The notes under the pieces: model-generated
The model's input: only the letters and a program-made list of their open reading frames with translations
Told to the model about the DNA's origin: nothing
Database searches by the model: none
Assembly (NCBI RefSeq): GCF_000716535.1
Contig: NZ_JNWV01000006.1
Coordinates: 62,001 to 126,000, forward strand
Direction: 5' to 3'
Length of the DNA: 64,000 nucleotides
Source of the DNA: Streptomyces flaveolus
GTDB taxonomy: Bacteria > Actinomycetota > Actinomycetes > Streptomycetales > Streptomycetaceae
Part shown: positions 10,696-20,182 of the stretch, one piece after another
Numbering within the stretch: the stretch's first letter is position 1
How the letters are laid out: each line of letters starts with the position of its first letter
Made by a program: the position numbers and the translations under genes

Positions 10696-10702
10696 CTTGT
10701 GA
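10667..10702 (+). CDS. 11-codon coupling ORF between murE and murF
   Basis: ATG 10667 overlaps the murE stop (ATGA) and reads MKIQKTQGMNL, with its TGA at 10700-10702 overlapping the murF start (GTGA). It exists because of the tandem duplication described for 10650-10695, and its peptide repeats the C-terminus of MurE. A ribosome that ends murE could re-initiate here and hand over to murF. The peptide itself need not do anything. No evidence of translation beyond the geometry. Confidence 0.4.
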   Translation: MKIQKTQGMNL

Positions 10703-12114
10703 TCGCCCTCTCCCTCGCCGAGATCGCAGCAGTCGTCGGCGGGCAGACGCACGACATACCGGATCCGTCCGTGCGGGTCACGGGACCGGTCGTCCGGGAC
10801 TCCCGCGAGGTGGTGCCCGGCAGCCTGTTCGCCGCCTTCGTCGGCGAGCGCGTGGACGGCCACGACTACGCCCGGGCGGTGACCGAGGCCGGCGCGGTGG
10901 CCGTGCTGGCCTCCCGCCCGGTCGGCGTCCCCGCGATCGTCGTCGAGGACGTCCAGACGGCCCTCGGCGCTCTCGCCCGGCACGTCGTCCGCCGGCTCGG
11001 CGCGACCCTCGTCGCCCTGACCGGCTCGGCCGGCAAGACCAGCACCAAGGACCTCATCGCCCAGGTGCTCCAGCGCAAGGCGCCGACGGTGTTCACGCCC
11101 GGCTCGCTCAACAACGAGATCGGGCTGCCGCTGACCGCCCTGTCCGCCACCGAGGAGACCCGGTTCCTCGTGCTGGAGATGGGCGCCCGCGGCATCGGGC
11201 ACATCCGCTACCTCACCGGCCTCACCCCGCCGCGGATCGGCCTGGTGCTCAACGTCGGCACCGCCCACATCGGTGAGTTCGGCGGCCGCGAGCAGATCGC
11301 CCAGGCCAAGGGCGAGCTCGTGGAGGCCCTTCCCGCCGCGGAGGAGGGCGGCACGGCGATCCTCAACGCCGACGACCCGCTGGTGCGGGCCATGGCCTCC
11401 CGTACCAAGGCGAAGGTGGTCCTTTTCGGAGAGTCGGCCGAAGCGGACGTACGGGCCGAGAACGTACGACTCACGGACAGCGGACAGCCCTCCTTCAGGC
11501 TTCACACACCCTCCGGTGCAAGTGATCTGACGATGCGCCTGTACGGTGAGCACCACGTGTCGAACGCGCTCGCCGCGGCCGCCGTCGCCCATGAGCTGGG
11601 CATGTCCGCGGAAGAGATCGCCACCGCGCTCTCCGAGGCGGGCTCCCTCTCCCGCTGGCGCATGGAGGTCACCGAGCGCCCGGACGGCGTGACCATCGTC
11701 AACGACGCCTACAACGCCAACCCCGAGTCCATGCGGGCCGCCCTCAGGGCGCTCGCGGCCATGGGCAGGGGGCGCCGTACGTGGGCGGTGCTCGGCAAGA
11801 TGGCCGAGCTGGGGGACGAGGCGCTCGCCGAGCACGACGCCGTCGGACGGCTCGCCGTCCGGCTCAACGTCAGCAAGCTCGTCGCCGTCGGGGGGATTGA
11901 GGCCTCCTGGCTGCAATTGGGCGCATATAACGAGGGTTCGTGGGGTGAGGAGTCGGTGCACGTGTCCGACGCACAGGCGGCGATCGACCTGTTGCGCAGC
12001 GAGTTGCGCCCGGGGGACGTCGTGCTCGTGAAGGCGTCCCGTTCGGTGGGTCTGGAGAGCGTCGCCCAGGCGCTCGTCGAGAGCGGTGCCGAGGGTGAGG
12101 TTGCCGCCCGATGA
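10699..12114 (+). CDS. murF: UDP-N-acetylmuramoyl-tripeptide--D-alanyl-D-alanine ligase MurF
   Basis: 471 residues from GTG 10699, with AGGGG eight to nine bases upstream. Completes the UDP-MurNAc-pentapeptide. N-terminal substrate domain, P-loop GSAGKTSTKDL (~110), lysine-containing and ATP-binding central domain, and the C-terminal domain with VNDAYNANPESM. Ends in a 4-base overlap with mraY. Confidence 0.96.
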   Translation: MIALSLAEIAAVVGGQTHDIPDPSVRVTGPVVRDSREVVPGSLFAAFVGERVDGHDYARAVTEAGAVAVLASRPVGVPAIVVEDVQTALGALARHVVRRLGATLVALTGSAGKTSTKDLIAQVLQRKAPTVFTPGSLNNEIGLPLTALSATEETRFLVLEMGARGIGHIRYLTGLTPPRIGLVLNVGTAHIGEFGGREQIAQAKGELVEALPAAEEGGTAILNADDPLVRAMASRTKAKVVLFGESAEADVRAENVRLTDSGQPSFRLHTPSGASDLTMRLYGEHHVSNALAAAAVAHELGMSAEEIATALSEAGSLSRWRMEVTERPDGVTIVNDAYNANPESMRAALRALAAMGRGRRTWAVLGKMAELGDEALAEHDAVGRLAVRLNVSKLVAVGGIEASWLQLGAYNEGSWGEESVHVSDAQAAIDLLRSELRPGDVVLVKASRSVGLESVAQALVESGAEGEVAAR

Positions 12115-13184
12115 TGAAGCAGATCCTGTTCTCAGGAGTCATTGGCCTCTTCCTGACGCTGGTCGGCACCCCGCTGCTGATCAAGCTTCTCGCCCGCAAG
12201 GGCTACGGCCAGTACATCCGTGACGACGGCCCGCGCGAGCACGCCAGCAAGCGCGGTACGCCGACCATGGGCGGTATCGCCTTCATCCTGGCGACGATCG
12301 CCGCGTACTTCCTGAGCAAGCTCATCACCGGTTACCCGCCCACCTACTCCGGGCTGCTGGTCCTCGGCCTGATGTTCGGCATGGGCCTGGTCGGCTTCCT
12401 CGACGACTACATCAAGATCGTCAAGCGGCGTTCGCTGGGTCTGCGGGCCAAGGCGAAGATGGCAGGCCAGCTGATCGTCGGCATCGCCTTCGCCGTGCTG
12501 TCGCTGCAGTTCTCCGACGCCCGCGGCAACACCCCGGCCTCCACCAAGCTGTCGTTCATCACCGACTTCGGCTGGTCCATCGGCCCGGTGCTGTTCGTCG
12601 TCTGGGCGCTGTTCATGATCCTCGCGATGTCGAACGGCGTGAACCTCACCGATGGTCTGGACGGTCTGGCCACCGGCGCCTCCGTGCTCGTCTTCGGCGC
12701 CTACACGTTCATCGGCGTCTGGCAGTTCCAGGAGTCCTGCGCCAACGCGGGCACCCTGACCAACCCCGGCGCCTGCTACGAGGTGCGCGACCCGCTCGAC
12801 CTCGCGGTCGTCGCCTCCGCGCTGATGGGTGCCTGCCTCGGCTTCCTGTGGTGGAACACCTCGCCGGCGAAGATCTTCATGGGCGACACCGGCTCGCTCG
12901 CCCTCGGCGGTGTCCTCACCGGCCTGGCCATCCTCTCCCGCACGGAGCTGCTGGTGGCCATCATGGGCGGCCTGTTCGTCCTCATCACCATGTCGGTCGT
13001 CATCCAGGTCGGCTCCTTCCGGCTCACCGGCAAGCGCGTCTTCCGGATGGCACCGCTCCAGCACCACTTCGAACTCAAGGGCTGGTCCGAGGTCCTTGTG
13101 GTGGTCCGATTCTGGATCATCCAGGGCATCTGTGTGATCGTCGGACTGGGCCTCTTCTACGCGGGATGGGCAGCGGACAAGTGA
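12111..13184 (+). CDS. mraY: Phospho-N-acetylmuramoyl-pentapeptide transferase MraY
   Basis: 357 residues from ATG 12111 (the adjacent ATG 12114 is equally possible). Integral membrane enzyme that makes lipid I from UDP-MurNAc-pentapeptide and undecaprenyl phosphate. About ten membrane segments; catalytic motifs FLDDYIKI, NLTDGLDGLATG and FMGDTGSLALGG carry the conserved aspartates, and FRMAPLQHHFEL is the family's cytoplasmic histidine motif. Overlaps murF upstream and murD downstream. Confidence 0.97.
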   Translation: MMKQILFSGVIGLFLTLVGTPLLIKLLARKGYGQYIRDDGPREHASKRGTPTMGGIAFILATIAAYFLSKLITGYPPTYSGLLVLGLMFGMGLVGFLDDYIKIVKRRSLGLRAKAKMAGQLIVGIAFAVLSLQFSDARGNTPASTKLSFITDFGWSIGPVLFVVWALFMILAMSNGVNLTDGLDGLATGASVLVFGAYTFIGVWQFQESCANAGTLTNPGACYEVRDPLDLAVVASALMGACLGFLWWNTSPAKIFMGDTGSLALGGVLTGLAILSRTELLVAIMGGLFVLITMSVVIQVGSFRLTGKRVFRMAPLQHHFELKGWSEVLVVVRFWIIQGICVIVGLGLFYAGWAADK

Positions 13185-14608
13185 CCTCCTCGGTGCCTTC
13201 TGGGCCTTCCGACTTCCAGGGCAAGCACGTCACCGTCGCCGGGCTCGGCGTCTCCGGCGTCCCTGCGGCGAAAGTGCTGCACGCGCGCGGGGCGATCGTC
13301 ACGGTCGTCAACGACGGCGACGACGCACGCGCGCGGGAACAGGCCGCGGAGCTGGAGGCGCTCGGCATCACCGTGCGCCTCGGCGACGGCGAGACCCTGC
13401 CGGAAGGCACCGAGCTGATCGTCACCGCGCCCGGCTGGAAGCCCGACAAGCCGCTGTTCATCGCCGCGGAGAAGGCCGGTGTGCCGGTCTGGGGCGACGT
13501 GGAGCTGGCCTGGCGGCTGCGCGGCCCCGACGCGGCCCCGTGGCTGGCCGTCACGGGCACCAACGGCAAGACCACGACCGTCCAGATGCTCGCCTCCATC
13601 CTGAAGGCGGCGGGCCTGCGCACGGCCGCCGTGGGCAACATCGGCGTCTCCCTGCTGGACGCGGTCCTCGGCGAGCAGCGGTACGACGTGCTCGCCGTGG
13701 AGCTGTCCAGCTACCAGCTCCACTGGGCGCCCTCCCTGCGGGCGCACTCCGCTGTGGTCCTCAACCTCGCGCCGGACCACCTGGACTGGCACGGCTCCAT
13801 GGAGGCGTACGCGCGCGACAAGGGCCGCGTCTACGAGGGCAACAAGGTCGCCTGCGTCTACAACGTCGCCGACAAGGCCACCGAGGACCTCGTGCGCGAG
13901 GCCGACGTCGAAGAGGGCTGCCGAGCCGTCGGATTCACGCTCGGCACGCCCGGGCCCTCCCAACTCGGCGTCGTCGACGGCATCCTGGTCGACCGGGCCT
14001 TCGTCGAGAACCGGCAGAAGAACGCGCAGGAGCTGGCCGAGGTCTCCGACGTCAATCCCCCCGCGCCGCACAACATCGCCAACGCCCTTGCCGCCGCGGC
14101 CCTCGCCCGCGCGTTCGGGGTGCCCGCCGGCGCCGTACGGGACGGCCTGCGGGCCTTCCGCCCGGACGCCCACCGCATCGCGCACGTTGCCGACGTCGAC
14201 GGGGTCGCGTACGTGGACGACTCCAAGGCGACCAACACCCACGCCGCCGAGGCGTCGTTGGCGTCATATGAACCGATCGTATGGATTGCGGGCGGTCTGG
14301 CGAAGGGGGCCACCTTCGACGAGCTGGTCGCCAAGTCGGCGAAGCGGCTTCGCGGGGTCGTCCTGATCGGCGCGGATCGCGCCCTGATCCGGGACGCCCT
14401 CGCGCGACACGCGCCGGAAGTACCCGTGGTCGACGTCGACCGGACCGACACTGGGGCGATGCTCCAGGCGGTGACGGAAGCGAAACGGCTGGCTCAGCCC
14501 GGCGACACGGTGCTGCTGGCCCCGGCCTGCGCCTCCATGGACATGTTCACCAACTACAACCAGCGCGGTGACGCGTTCGCGGCGGCGGTCCGCGAGCTCG
14601 GCGCCTGA
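13181..14608 (+). CDS. murD: UDP-N-acetylmuramoylalanine--D-glutamate ligase MurD
   Basis: 475 residues from GTG 13181, which overlaps the mraY stop (GTGA); the in-frame ATG 13166 is an alternative. Adds D-Glu to UDP-MurNAc-L-Ala. N-terminal Rossmann-like domain VTVAGLGVSGVPAAK, P-loop GTNGKTTTVQML (~125), VELSSYQLHW, LNLAPDHLDWHGSMEAY and C-terminal VDDSKATNTHAA. The order murE-murF-mraY-murD is standard. Confidence 0.96.
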   Translation: MTSSVPSGPSDFQGKHVTVAGLGVSGVPAAKVLHARGAIVTVVNDGDDARAREQAAELEALGITVRLGDGETLPEGTELIVTAPGWKPDKPLFIAAEKAGVPVWGDVELAWRLRGPDAAPWLAVTGTNGKTTTVQMLASILKAAGLRTAAVGNIGVSLLDAVLGEQRYDVLAVELSSYQLHWAPSLRAHSAVVLNLAPDHLDWHGSMEAYARDKGRVYEGNKVACVYNVADKATEDLVREADVEEGCRAVGFTLGTPGPSQLGVVDGILVDRAFVENRQKNAQELAEVSDVNPPAPHNIANALAAAALARAFGVPAGAVRDGLRAFRPDAHRIAHVADVDGVAYVDDSKATNTHAAEASLASYEPIVWIAGGLAKGATFDELVAKSAKRLRGVVLIGADRALIRDALARHAPEVPVVDVDRTDTGAMLQAVTEAKRLAQPGDTVLLAPACASMDMFTNYNQRGDAFAAAVRELGA

Positions 14609-14676
14609 CCCCGGCCGCCTGCCGGGCGGATCTTGGGAGGGACGCGTGGGACGGTCGACGTTCAGTGGAGGCGCCG

Positions 14677-16044
14677 ATGCCCAGTAGCCGTACCGGCCGG
14701 CCACCCGTGCAGCGGGCGTCCCGGCGCCCGCGTTCCGCCGTTCCCCGGCCGCCGCACGAGAACCCCGTACAACGGCTCTACACGCGTGCGCGCAAAGCCT
14801 GGGACCGGCCGCTGACCGCCTACTACCTGATCGTCGGCGGCAGTGTGCTGATCACCGTGCTGGGCCTGGTGATGGTCTACTCGGCCTCCCAGATCACCGC
14901 GCTCCAGCTCTCGCTGCCCGGGTCGTACTTCTTCCGCAAGCAGTTCCTCGCCGCGCTCATCGGCGGCGCACTGCTGTTCGCCGCCTCCCGCATGCCGGTG
15001 AAGCTGCACCGGGCGCTGGCCTATCCGATCCTCGCCGGCGCCGTCTTCCTGATGGCCCTGGTGCAGGTGCCCGGGATAGGGATGGCGGTCAACGGCAACC
15101 AGAACTGGATCTCCCTCGGCGGCTCCTTCCAGATCCAGCCCAGCGAGTTCGGCAAGCTCGCCCTGGTGCTGTGGGGCGCGGACCTGATCGCCCGCAAGCA
15201 GGAGCGCAAGCTGCTGACCCAGTGGAAGCACATGCTGGTGCCGCTGGTCCCGGTCGCGTTCCTGCTGCTCGGGCTGATCATGCTCGGCGGTGACATGGGC
15301 ACCGCGATCATCCTCACGGCGATCCTCTTCGGCCTGCTCTGGCTGGCGGGCGCGCCGACCCGGCTGTTCGCGGGCGTGCTGTCCGTCGCCGGGCTGATCG
15401 GTGTGACGCTCATCAAGACGAGCCCCAACCGGATGGCCCGCCTCGCCTGCATCGGCGCCACCGAGCCCAAGGCCGGGGTCGCCGACTGCTGGCAGGCCGT
15501 GCACGGCATCTACGCCCTGGCCTCCGGCGGACTCTTCGGCTCCGGACTGGGCGCGAGTGTGGAAAAATGGGGCCAACTCCCGGAAGCCCACACCGACTTC
15601 ATCTTCGCCGTCACCGGTGAGGAACTGGGCCTGGCGGGGACGCTGTCGGTGCTCGCCCTGTTCGCGGCTCTAGGCTATGCGGGTATCCGCGTGGCCGGAC
15701 GCACGGAGGACCCCTTCGTGAGGTATGCCGCGGGAGGCGTGACCACCTGGATCACCGCCCAGGCGGTGATCAACATCGGTGCGGTGCTCGGTCTGCTGCC
15801 GATCGCCGGTGTCCCCCTCCCGCTGTTCTCCTACGGAGGGTCCGCCCTGCTGCCGACCATGTTCGCCATCGGGCTGCTGATCGCCTTCGCGCGCGACGAG
15901 CCCGCTGCGCGGGCAGCGCTTGCGATGCGGCAACCTCGCTTTGGTAAAAAGCGGGCGGGAGGCCCCGGTGCCGAGCGGGGGCCTCGGAGATGGAACACGA
16001 TGCGACGGCGTGCCTCGGCGGCGCGCTCGTCCGGAGAGCGGTGA
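14677..16044 (+). CDS. ftsW: SEDS-family peptidoglycan glycosyltransferase FtsW
   Basis: 455 residues from ATG 14677, which has GGAGG six bases upstream; GTG 14665 is also open. Polytopic (about ten segments) septal glycosyltransferase that works with FtsI. Conserved SEDS blocks are QPSEFGKLALVLWGA, GGDMGTAIIL, EAHTDFIFAVTGEELGL and PLFSYGGSALL. A long basic N-terminal tail and a basic C-terminal tail face the cytoplasm. A 68-base gap separates it from murD, the first real gap after murE. Confidence 0.96.
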   Translation: MPSSRTGRPPVQRASRRPRSAVPRPPHENPVQRLYTRARKAWDRPLTAYYLIVGGSVLITVLGLVMVYSASQITALQLSLPGSYFFRKQFLAALIGGALLFAASRMPVKLHRALAYPILAGAVFLMALVQVPGIGMAVNGNQNWISLGGSFQIQPSEFGKLALVLWGADLIARKQERKLLTQWKHMLVPLVPVAFLLLGLIMLGGDMGTAIILTAILFGLLWLAGAPTRLFAGVLSVAGLIGVTLIKTSPNRMARLACIGATEPKAGVADCWQAVHGIYALASGGLFGSGLGASVEKWGQLPEAHTDFIFAVTGEELGLAGTLSVLALFAALGYAGIRVAGRTEDPFVRYAAGGVTTWITAQAVINIGAVLGLLPIAGVPLPLFSYGGSALLPTMFAIGLLIAFARDEPAARAALAMRQPRFGKKRAGGPGAERGPRRWNTMRRRASAARSSGER

Positions 16045-16050
16045 ATTTCG

Positions 16051-17139
16051 GTGCATGTCGTACTCGCCGGTGGGGGGACCGCCGGCCACATCGAGCCCGC
16101 GCTCGCCCTCGCGGACGCCCTGCGCAGGCAGGACCCGACCGTGGGGATCACGGCCCTGGGCACGGAGCGCGGCCTGGAGACCCGGCTCGTCCCGGAGCGC
16201 GGCTACGAGCTGGCGCTGATTCCTGCGGTGCCGCTGCCCCGCAAGCCCACCCCCGAGCTGATCACCGTCCCGGGCCGGCTGCGCGGCACGATCAAGGCCG
16301 CCGAGCAGATCCTGGAGCGCACCAAGGCGGACTGCGTGGTCGGCTTCGGCGGCTACGTCGCCCTGCCCGGCTACCTGGCCGCCAAGCGCCTCGGTGTGCC
16401 CATCGTCATCCACGAGGCCAACGCCCGCCCGGGCCTGGCCAACAAGATCGGCTCGCGGTACGCGGCCCGGGTCGCCGTCTCCACCCCGGACAGCAAGCTG
16501 CGTGACGCCCGCTACATCGGCATCCCGCTGCGCCGCTCCATCGCCACGCTGGACCGCGCCGCCGTCCGGCCCGAGGCCCGGCACCGCTTTGGTCTCGACC
16601 CCAACCTGCCCACGCTGCTCGTCTCCGGCGGCTCGCAGGGCGCCCGGCGGCTGAACGAGGTGACGCAGGCGGTCGCTCCGTGGCTCCAGCAGGCCGGCAT
16701 CCAGATCCTGCACGCGGTCGGCCCGAAGAACGAACTGCCGCAGGTGCACCAGATGCCGGGAATGCCCCCCTACATCCCGGTAAGTTACCTGGACCGGATG
16801 GACCTCGCGTACGCGGCGGCCGACATGATGCTCTGCCGCGCGGGCGCGATGACCGTCGCCGAACTCTCCGCCGTCGGGCTCCCGGCCGCGTACGTCCCGC
16901 TGCCCATCGGCAACGGCGAACAGCGGCTCAACGCCCAGCCGGTGGTCAAGGCCGGCGGCGGGCTCCTCGTCGACGACGCGGACCTCACCCCCGAGTGGGT
17001 GCAGCAGAACGTGCTGCCCGTGCTCGCCGACCCGCACCGGCTGTACGAGATGTCCCGCGCGGCAAGCGAGTTCGGCCGCCGGGACGCCGACGACCTGCTC
17101 GTCGGCATGGTGTACGAGGCGATCGCCTCGCGCCGATAG
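16051..17139 (+). CDS. murG: UDP-GlcNAc:lipid I N-acetylglucosaminyltransferase MurG
   Basis: 362 residues from GTG 16051. Peripheral membrane GT28 enzyme that makes lipid II. N-terminal [33 protein letters not shown], inter-domain [12 protein letters not shown] and the C-terminal UDP-GlcNAc site [17 protein letters not shown]. Begins six bases after ftsW. In mycobacteria murC follows murG; here ftsQ follows directly. Confidence 0.97.
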   Translation: MHVVLAGGGTAGHIEPALALADALRRQDPTVGITALGTERGLETRLVPERGYELALIPAVPLPRKPTPELITVPGRLRGTIKAAEQILERTKADCVVGFGGYVALPGYLAAKRLGVPIVIHEANARPGLANKIGSRYAARVAVSTPDSKLRDARYIGIPLRRSIATLDRAAVRPEARHRFGLDPNLPTLLVSGGSQGARRLNEVTQAVAPWLQQAGIQILHAVGPKNELPQVHQMPGMPPYIPVSYLDRMDLAYAAADMMLCRAGAMTVAELSAVGLPAAYVPLPIGNGEQRLNAQPVVKAGGGLLVDDADLTPEWVQQNVLPVLADPHRLYEMSRAASEFGRRDADDLLVGMVYEAIASRR

Positions 17140-17168
17140 GACCGTATGACGAAAGGGCAGTGAGCAGC

Positions 17169-17963
17169 GTGGCCGGACCCTCCACCGCCGAGCGCGGTGA
17201 ACGCCAGCAGGAGTCGTCCGGCCCGCCGCTCGTCCGCGGGTCCAACCGGCGGCGCCTTCGCCTGGTCATCGCCCTGGTCGCCCTTCTCGTGCTCCTCGGG
17301 GCCGGTTCCGCCTGGGCGCTGTACGGCTCCACGTGGCTGCGCGTCGAGCATGTCCCGGTGTCGGGCACGCGCGTGCTGACTCCGGCCGAGGTGCGGGAGG
17401 CGGCGGCCGTGCCCGTCGGAAAACCGATGATTTCCGTCGACACGGATGTCATCGAAGCCCGACTTCGCCGGAAATTGCCCCGAATTGACACCGTAGATGT
17501 GGTTCGTTCCTGGCCGCATGGAATCGGCCTGAAAGTGATCGAGCGCACTCCGGTTCTGTTGATCCGAAAGGGCGCGAACTTCGTCGAAGTCGACGACGAC
17601 GGTGTCCGGTTCGCCACGGTCGCGCAGGCGCCGAATGGCGTTCCGATGCTGGAATTGTCCGCGTCCCGGACGGGTCCGGGTGCCGCCAGCTTCCGGCGCT
17701 TCGGCACCGACCGGCTGGTGCGCGAGGCGGTCCGGGTCGCCGGGGACCTGCCGGCCGCCGTGGCGAGGACCGCCCGGGCCGTCCACGTGCGCACCTTCGA
17801 CGACATCACGCTGGAGTTGGCCGACGGCCGCACCGTCGCGTGGGGCAGCGGCGAGCAGGGCCGCGCCAAGGCGCGGGCCCTCACGGCTCTCATGAAAGCA
17901 TCTCCCGGCGCGCGGCACCTCGACGTCAGCGTCCCCACCGCCCCTGCGTCATCGGGGAGTTGA
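17169..17963 (+). CDS. ftsQ: Cell division protein FtsQ
   Basis: 264 residues from GTG 17169 (GTG 17160 adds three). Cytoplasmic basic tail, one membrane segment (~residues 31-55), then the POTRA domain LRVEHVPVSGTRVLTPAEVR followed by the beta domain. Scaffold of the septal complex with FtsL and DivIC. The middle of the gene, about 17425-17660, uses many codons ending in A or T (for example the run coding PRIDTVDVVR), clearly unlike its neighbours. Confidence 0.93.
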   Translation: MAGPSTAERGERQQESSGPPLVRGSNRRRLRLVIALVALLVLLGAGSAWALYGSTWLRVEHVPVSGTRVLTPAEVREAAAVPVGKPMISVDTDVIEARLRRKLPRIDTVDVVRSWPHGIGLKVIERTPVLLIRKGANFVEVDDDGVRFATVAQAPNGVPMLELSASRTGPGAASFRRFGTDRLVREAVRVAGDLPAAVARTARAVHVRTFDDITLELADGRTVAWGSGEQGRAKARALTALMKASPGARHLDVSVPTAPASSGS

Positions 17964-18242
17964 CGCACATCCGCGCAGGCCAGCACCCTGGTTGGGCAGC
18001 GCTACGGCTGATCACATAGGGTGAAAAGAAAAACGGGAGGTTCGGCGTGTTCGTTGAACGGGCGCCACTTGTCGACTTAGTGTCCTGTTCAGAAGACTCC
18101 AGGGAACAGACACACTGGTAACCCTAAACTTCAGGGTTAGGGTTCGGGTCGGCGTTACGGACCGTCCCATTCGGCATCCGTCGTCCCGGCGCGGGGCACC
18201 GCACGGCGGCGACAACGTAATTCGAGGCGAGAGGCCTTCGAC
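17964..18242 (+). promoter_or_regulatory. ftsZ regulatory region
   Basis: 279 bases. A promoter-like pair is TTGAAC 18054-18059 and TAGTGT 18078-18083 (18-base spacer). TAGGGT at 18017-18022 is a second -10-like hexamer, with TTGGGC 19 bases before it. GACAC at 18109-18113 matches the core recognised by WhiA. AACCCT 18120-18125 is inverted as AGGGTT at 18133-18138, and AGGGTT is repeated at 18139-18144. In Streptomyces ftsZ is known to use several promoters, one induced in sporulating hyphae, and to be a WhiA/WhiB target; assigning these motifs to them is inference. Confidence 0.65.
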
Positions 18243-19454
18243 GTGGCAGCACCGCAGAACTACCTCGCAGTCATCAAGGTCATCGGTGTCGGCGGCGGTG
18301 GTGTCAATGCCATCAACCGGATGATCGAGGTCGGTCTCAAGGGCGTCGAGTTCATCGCCATCAACACCGACGCACAGGCGCTGTTGATGAGCGACGCCGA
18401 CGTCAAGCTCGACGTCGGCCGCGAACTCACCCGCGGACTCGGCGCCGGAGCCAACCCGGCCGTCGGCCGCAAGGCCGCCGAGGACCACCGCGAGGAGATC
18501 GAGGAGGTCCTCAAGGGGGCCGACATGGTCTTCGTGACGGCCGGTGAAGGCGGCGGCACCGGCACCGGCGGCGCGCCCGTCGTGGCCAACATCGCGCGCT
18601 CGCTCGGCGCCCTCACCATCGGCGTGGTCACCCGCCCGTTCACCTTCGAGGGACGGCGCCGCGCGAACCAGGCCGAGGACGGCATCGCCGAACTCCGCGA
18701 AGAGGTCGACACCCTCATCGTCATCCCGAACGACCGGCTGCTGTCCATCTCGGACCGCCAGGTCTCGGTCCTGGACGCCTTCAAGTCCGCCGACCAGGTC
18801 CTGCTCTCCGGTGTTCAGGGCATCACCGACCTCATCACCACCCCCGGCCTGATCAACCTCGACTTCGCCGACGTGAAGTCGGTCATGTCCGAGGCCGGTT
18901 CGGCCCTCATGGGCATCGGCTCGGCCCGCGGCGACGACCGCGCGGTGGCCGCGGCCGAGATGGCGATCTCCTCGCCGCTGCTGGAGGCGTCCATCGACGG
19001 CGCCCGGGGCGTGCTGCTCTCCATCTCCGGCGGCTCCGACCTCGGCCTGTTCGAGATCAACGAGGCCGCCCAGCTGGTCAGCGAGGCCGCCCACCCCGAG
19101 GCCAACATCATCTTCGGCGCGGTCATCGACGACGCCCTCGGCGACGAGGTCCGGGTGACCGTGATCGCGGCCGGCTTCGACGGCGGCCAGCCCCCGGCCC
19201 GCCGGGACAACGTCCTCGGCTCGGCCTCCGCCGGCTCGGCTCCCGCCCGCCGCGAGGAGCCCGCCCCGGCCCGGCCGAGCGAGCCCAGCCGTCCGTCCTT
19301 CGGCTCGCTGGGCAGCGTCAAGCCGAAGGAGGAGCCGGAGCCGGCGCCCGAGCCGGTGGCCGAGATCCCGGTCCCCCCGCCGGTGACGCCGGCGCCCCGG
19401 ACCTACTCGGACAGCGCGGCCGAGGAACTGGACGTCCCGGACTTCCTCAAGTGA
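18243..19454 (+). CDS. ftsZ: Cell division GTPase FtsZ
   Basis: 403 residues from GTG 18243, with AGAGG upstream. Tubulin-like GTPase that forms the Z-ring and, in Streptomyces, the ladders of sporulation septa. N-terminal [15 protein letters not shown], the tubulin signature [11 protein letters not shown] (~104-113), and the T7 loop with [12 protein letters not shown] Pro/Glu-rich linker (~residues 320-390) precedes the C-terminal peptide DVPDFLK, which binds partners such as SepF. The stop overlaps the next start (GTGA). Confidence 0.98.
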   Translation: MAAPQNYLAVIKVIGVGGGGVNAINRMIEVGLKGVEFIAINTDAQALLMSDADVKLDVGRELTRGLGAGANPAVGRKAAEDHREEIEEVLKGADMVFVTAGEGGGTGTGGAPVVANIARSLGALTIGVVTRPFTFEGRRRANQAEDGIAELREEVDTLIVIPNDRLLSISDRQVSVLDAFKSADQVLLSGVQGITDLITTPGLINLDFADVKSVMSEAGSALMGIGSARGDDRAVAAAEMAISSPLLEASIDGARGVLLSISGGSDLGLFEINEAAQLVSEAAHPEANIIFGAVIDDALGDEVRVTVIAAGFDGGQPPARRDNVLGSASAGSAPARREEPAPARPSEPSRPSFGSLGSVKPKEEPEPAPEPVAEIPVPPPVTPAPRTYSDSAAEELDVPDFLK

Positions 19455-20176
19455 TAGGACAGCGCGAGAGCGTGAGCGGCGCGCACTTCGCCTTCACCGA
19501 CCGGTGGGGCGGGGTGAGCGCCGCTCCGTATGAGGAGCTGAACCTCGGCGGCGCGGTCGGCGACACGCCCGAGGCGGTGCGGGGCAACCGGGAGCTGGCG
19601 GCCAAGTCGCTGGGCCTGGACCCCGCCCAGGTCGTCTGGATGAACCAGGTGCACGGCGCGGACGTCGCCGTGGTGGACGAGCCGTGGGGGAGCACGGTGC
19701 CGGAGGTCGACGCGATCGTCACCGTCCGGCGCGGACTCGCCCTCGCCGTCCTCACCGCCGACTGCGTACCGGTGCTGCTGGCCGACCCCGTCGCCGGGAT
19801 CGTCGCAGCGGCCCACGCCGGCCGGCCCGGCATGGTCAAGGGGGTTGTCCCCGCCGCCGTACGCGCCATGGTCGAACTCGGCGCCGAGGAGGACCGGATC
19901 GTCGCCCGCACGGGCCCGTCCGTGTGCGGCCGGTGCTACGAGGTGCCGGAGGCGATGCGCGCCGAGGTGGCCGCCGTCGAGCCGGCGGCGCACGCCGAAA
20001 CGAGCTGGGGCACGCCGGCGCTCGATGTGAGCGCCGGGGTGCACGCGCAGCTCGACCGGCTCGGGGTGTGCGACCGGGCGCAGGCGCCGGTGTGCACGCT
20101 GGAGTCGGACGACCACTTCTCGTACCGCCGCGACCGCACCACCGGGCGGCTCGCGGGCTATGTCTGGCTGGACTGA
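19451..20176 (+). CDS. pgeF: Peptidoglycan editing factor PgeF / YlmD (laccase-domain, YfiH family)
   Basis: 241 residues from GTG 19451, overlapping the ftsZ stop. The family motifs are [26 protein letters not shown] and [14 protein letters not shown], which bring together the Cys and His residues of the active site. In E. coli the homologue removes wrongly built UDP-MurNAc peptides (L-Ser in place of L-Ala); older annotations call it a multicopper polyphenol oxidase. The gene follows ftsZ in many Gram-positives. The activity in this organism is inferred from the family. Confidence 0.9.
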   Translation: MIGQRESVSGAHFAFTDRWGGVSAAPYEELNLGGAVGDTPEAVRGNRELAAKSLGLDPAQVVWMNQVHGADVAVVDEPWGSTVPEVDAIVTVRRGLALAVLTADCVPVLLADPVAGIVAAAHAGRPGMVKGVVPAAVRAMVELGAEEDRIVARTGPSVCGRCYEVPEAMRAEVAAVEPAAHAETSWGTPALDVSAGVHAQLDRLGVCDRAQAPVCTLESDDHFSYRRDRTTGRLAGYVWLD

Positions 20177-20182
20177 TGGGGC

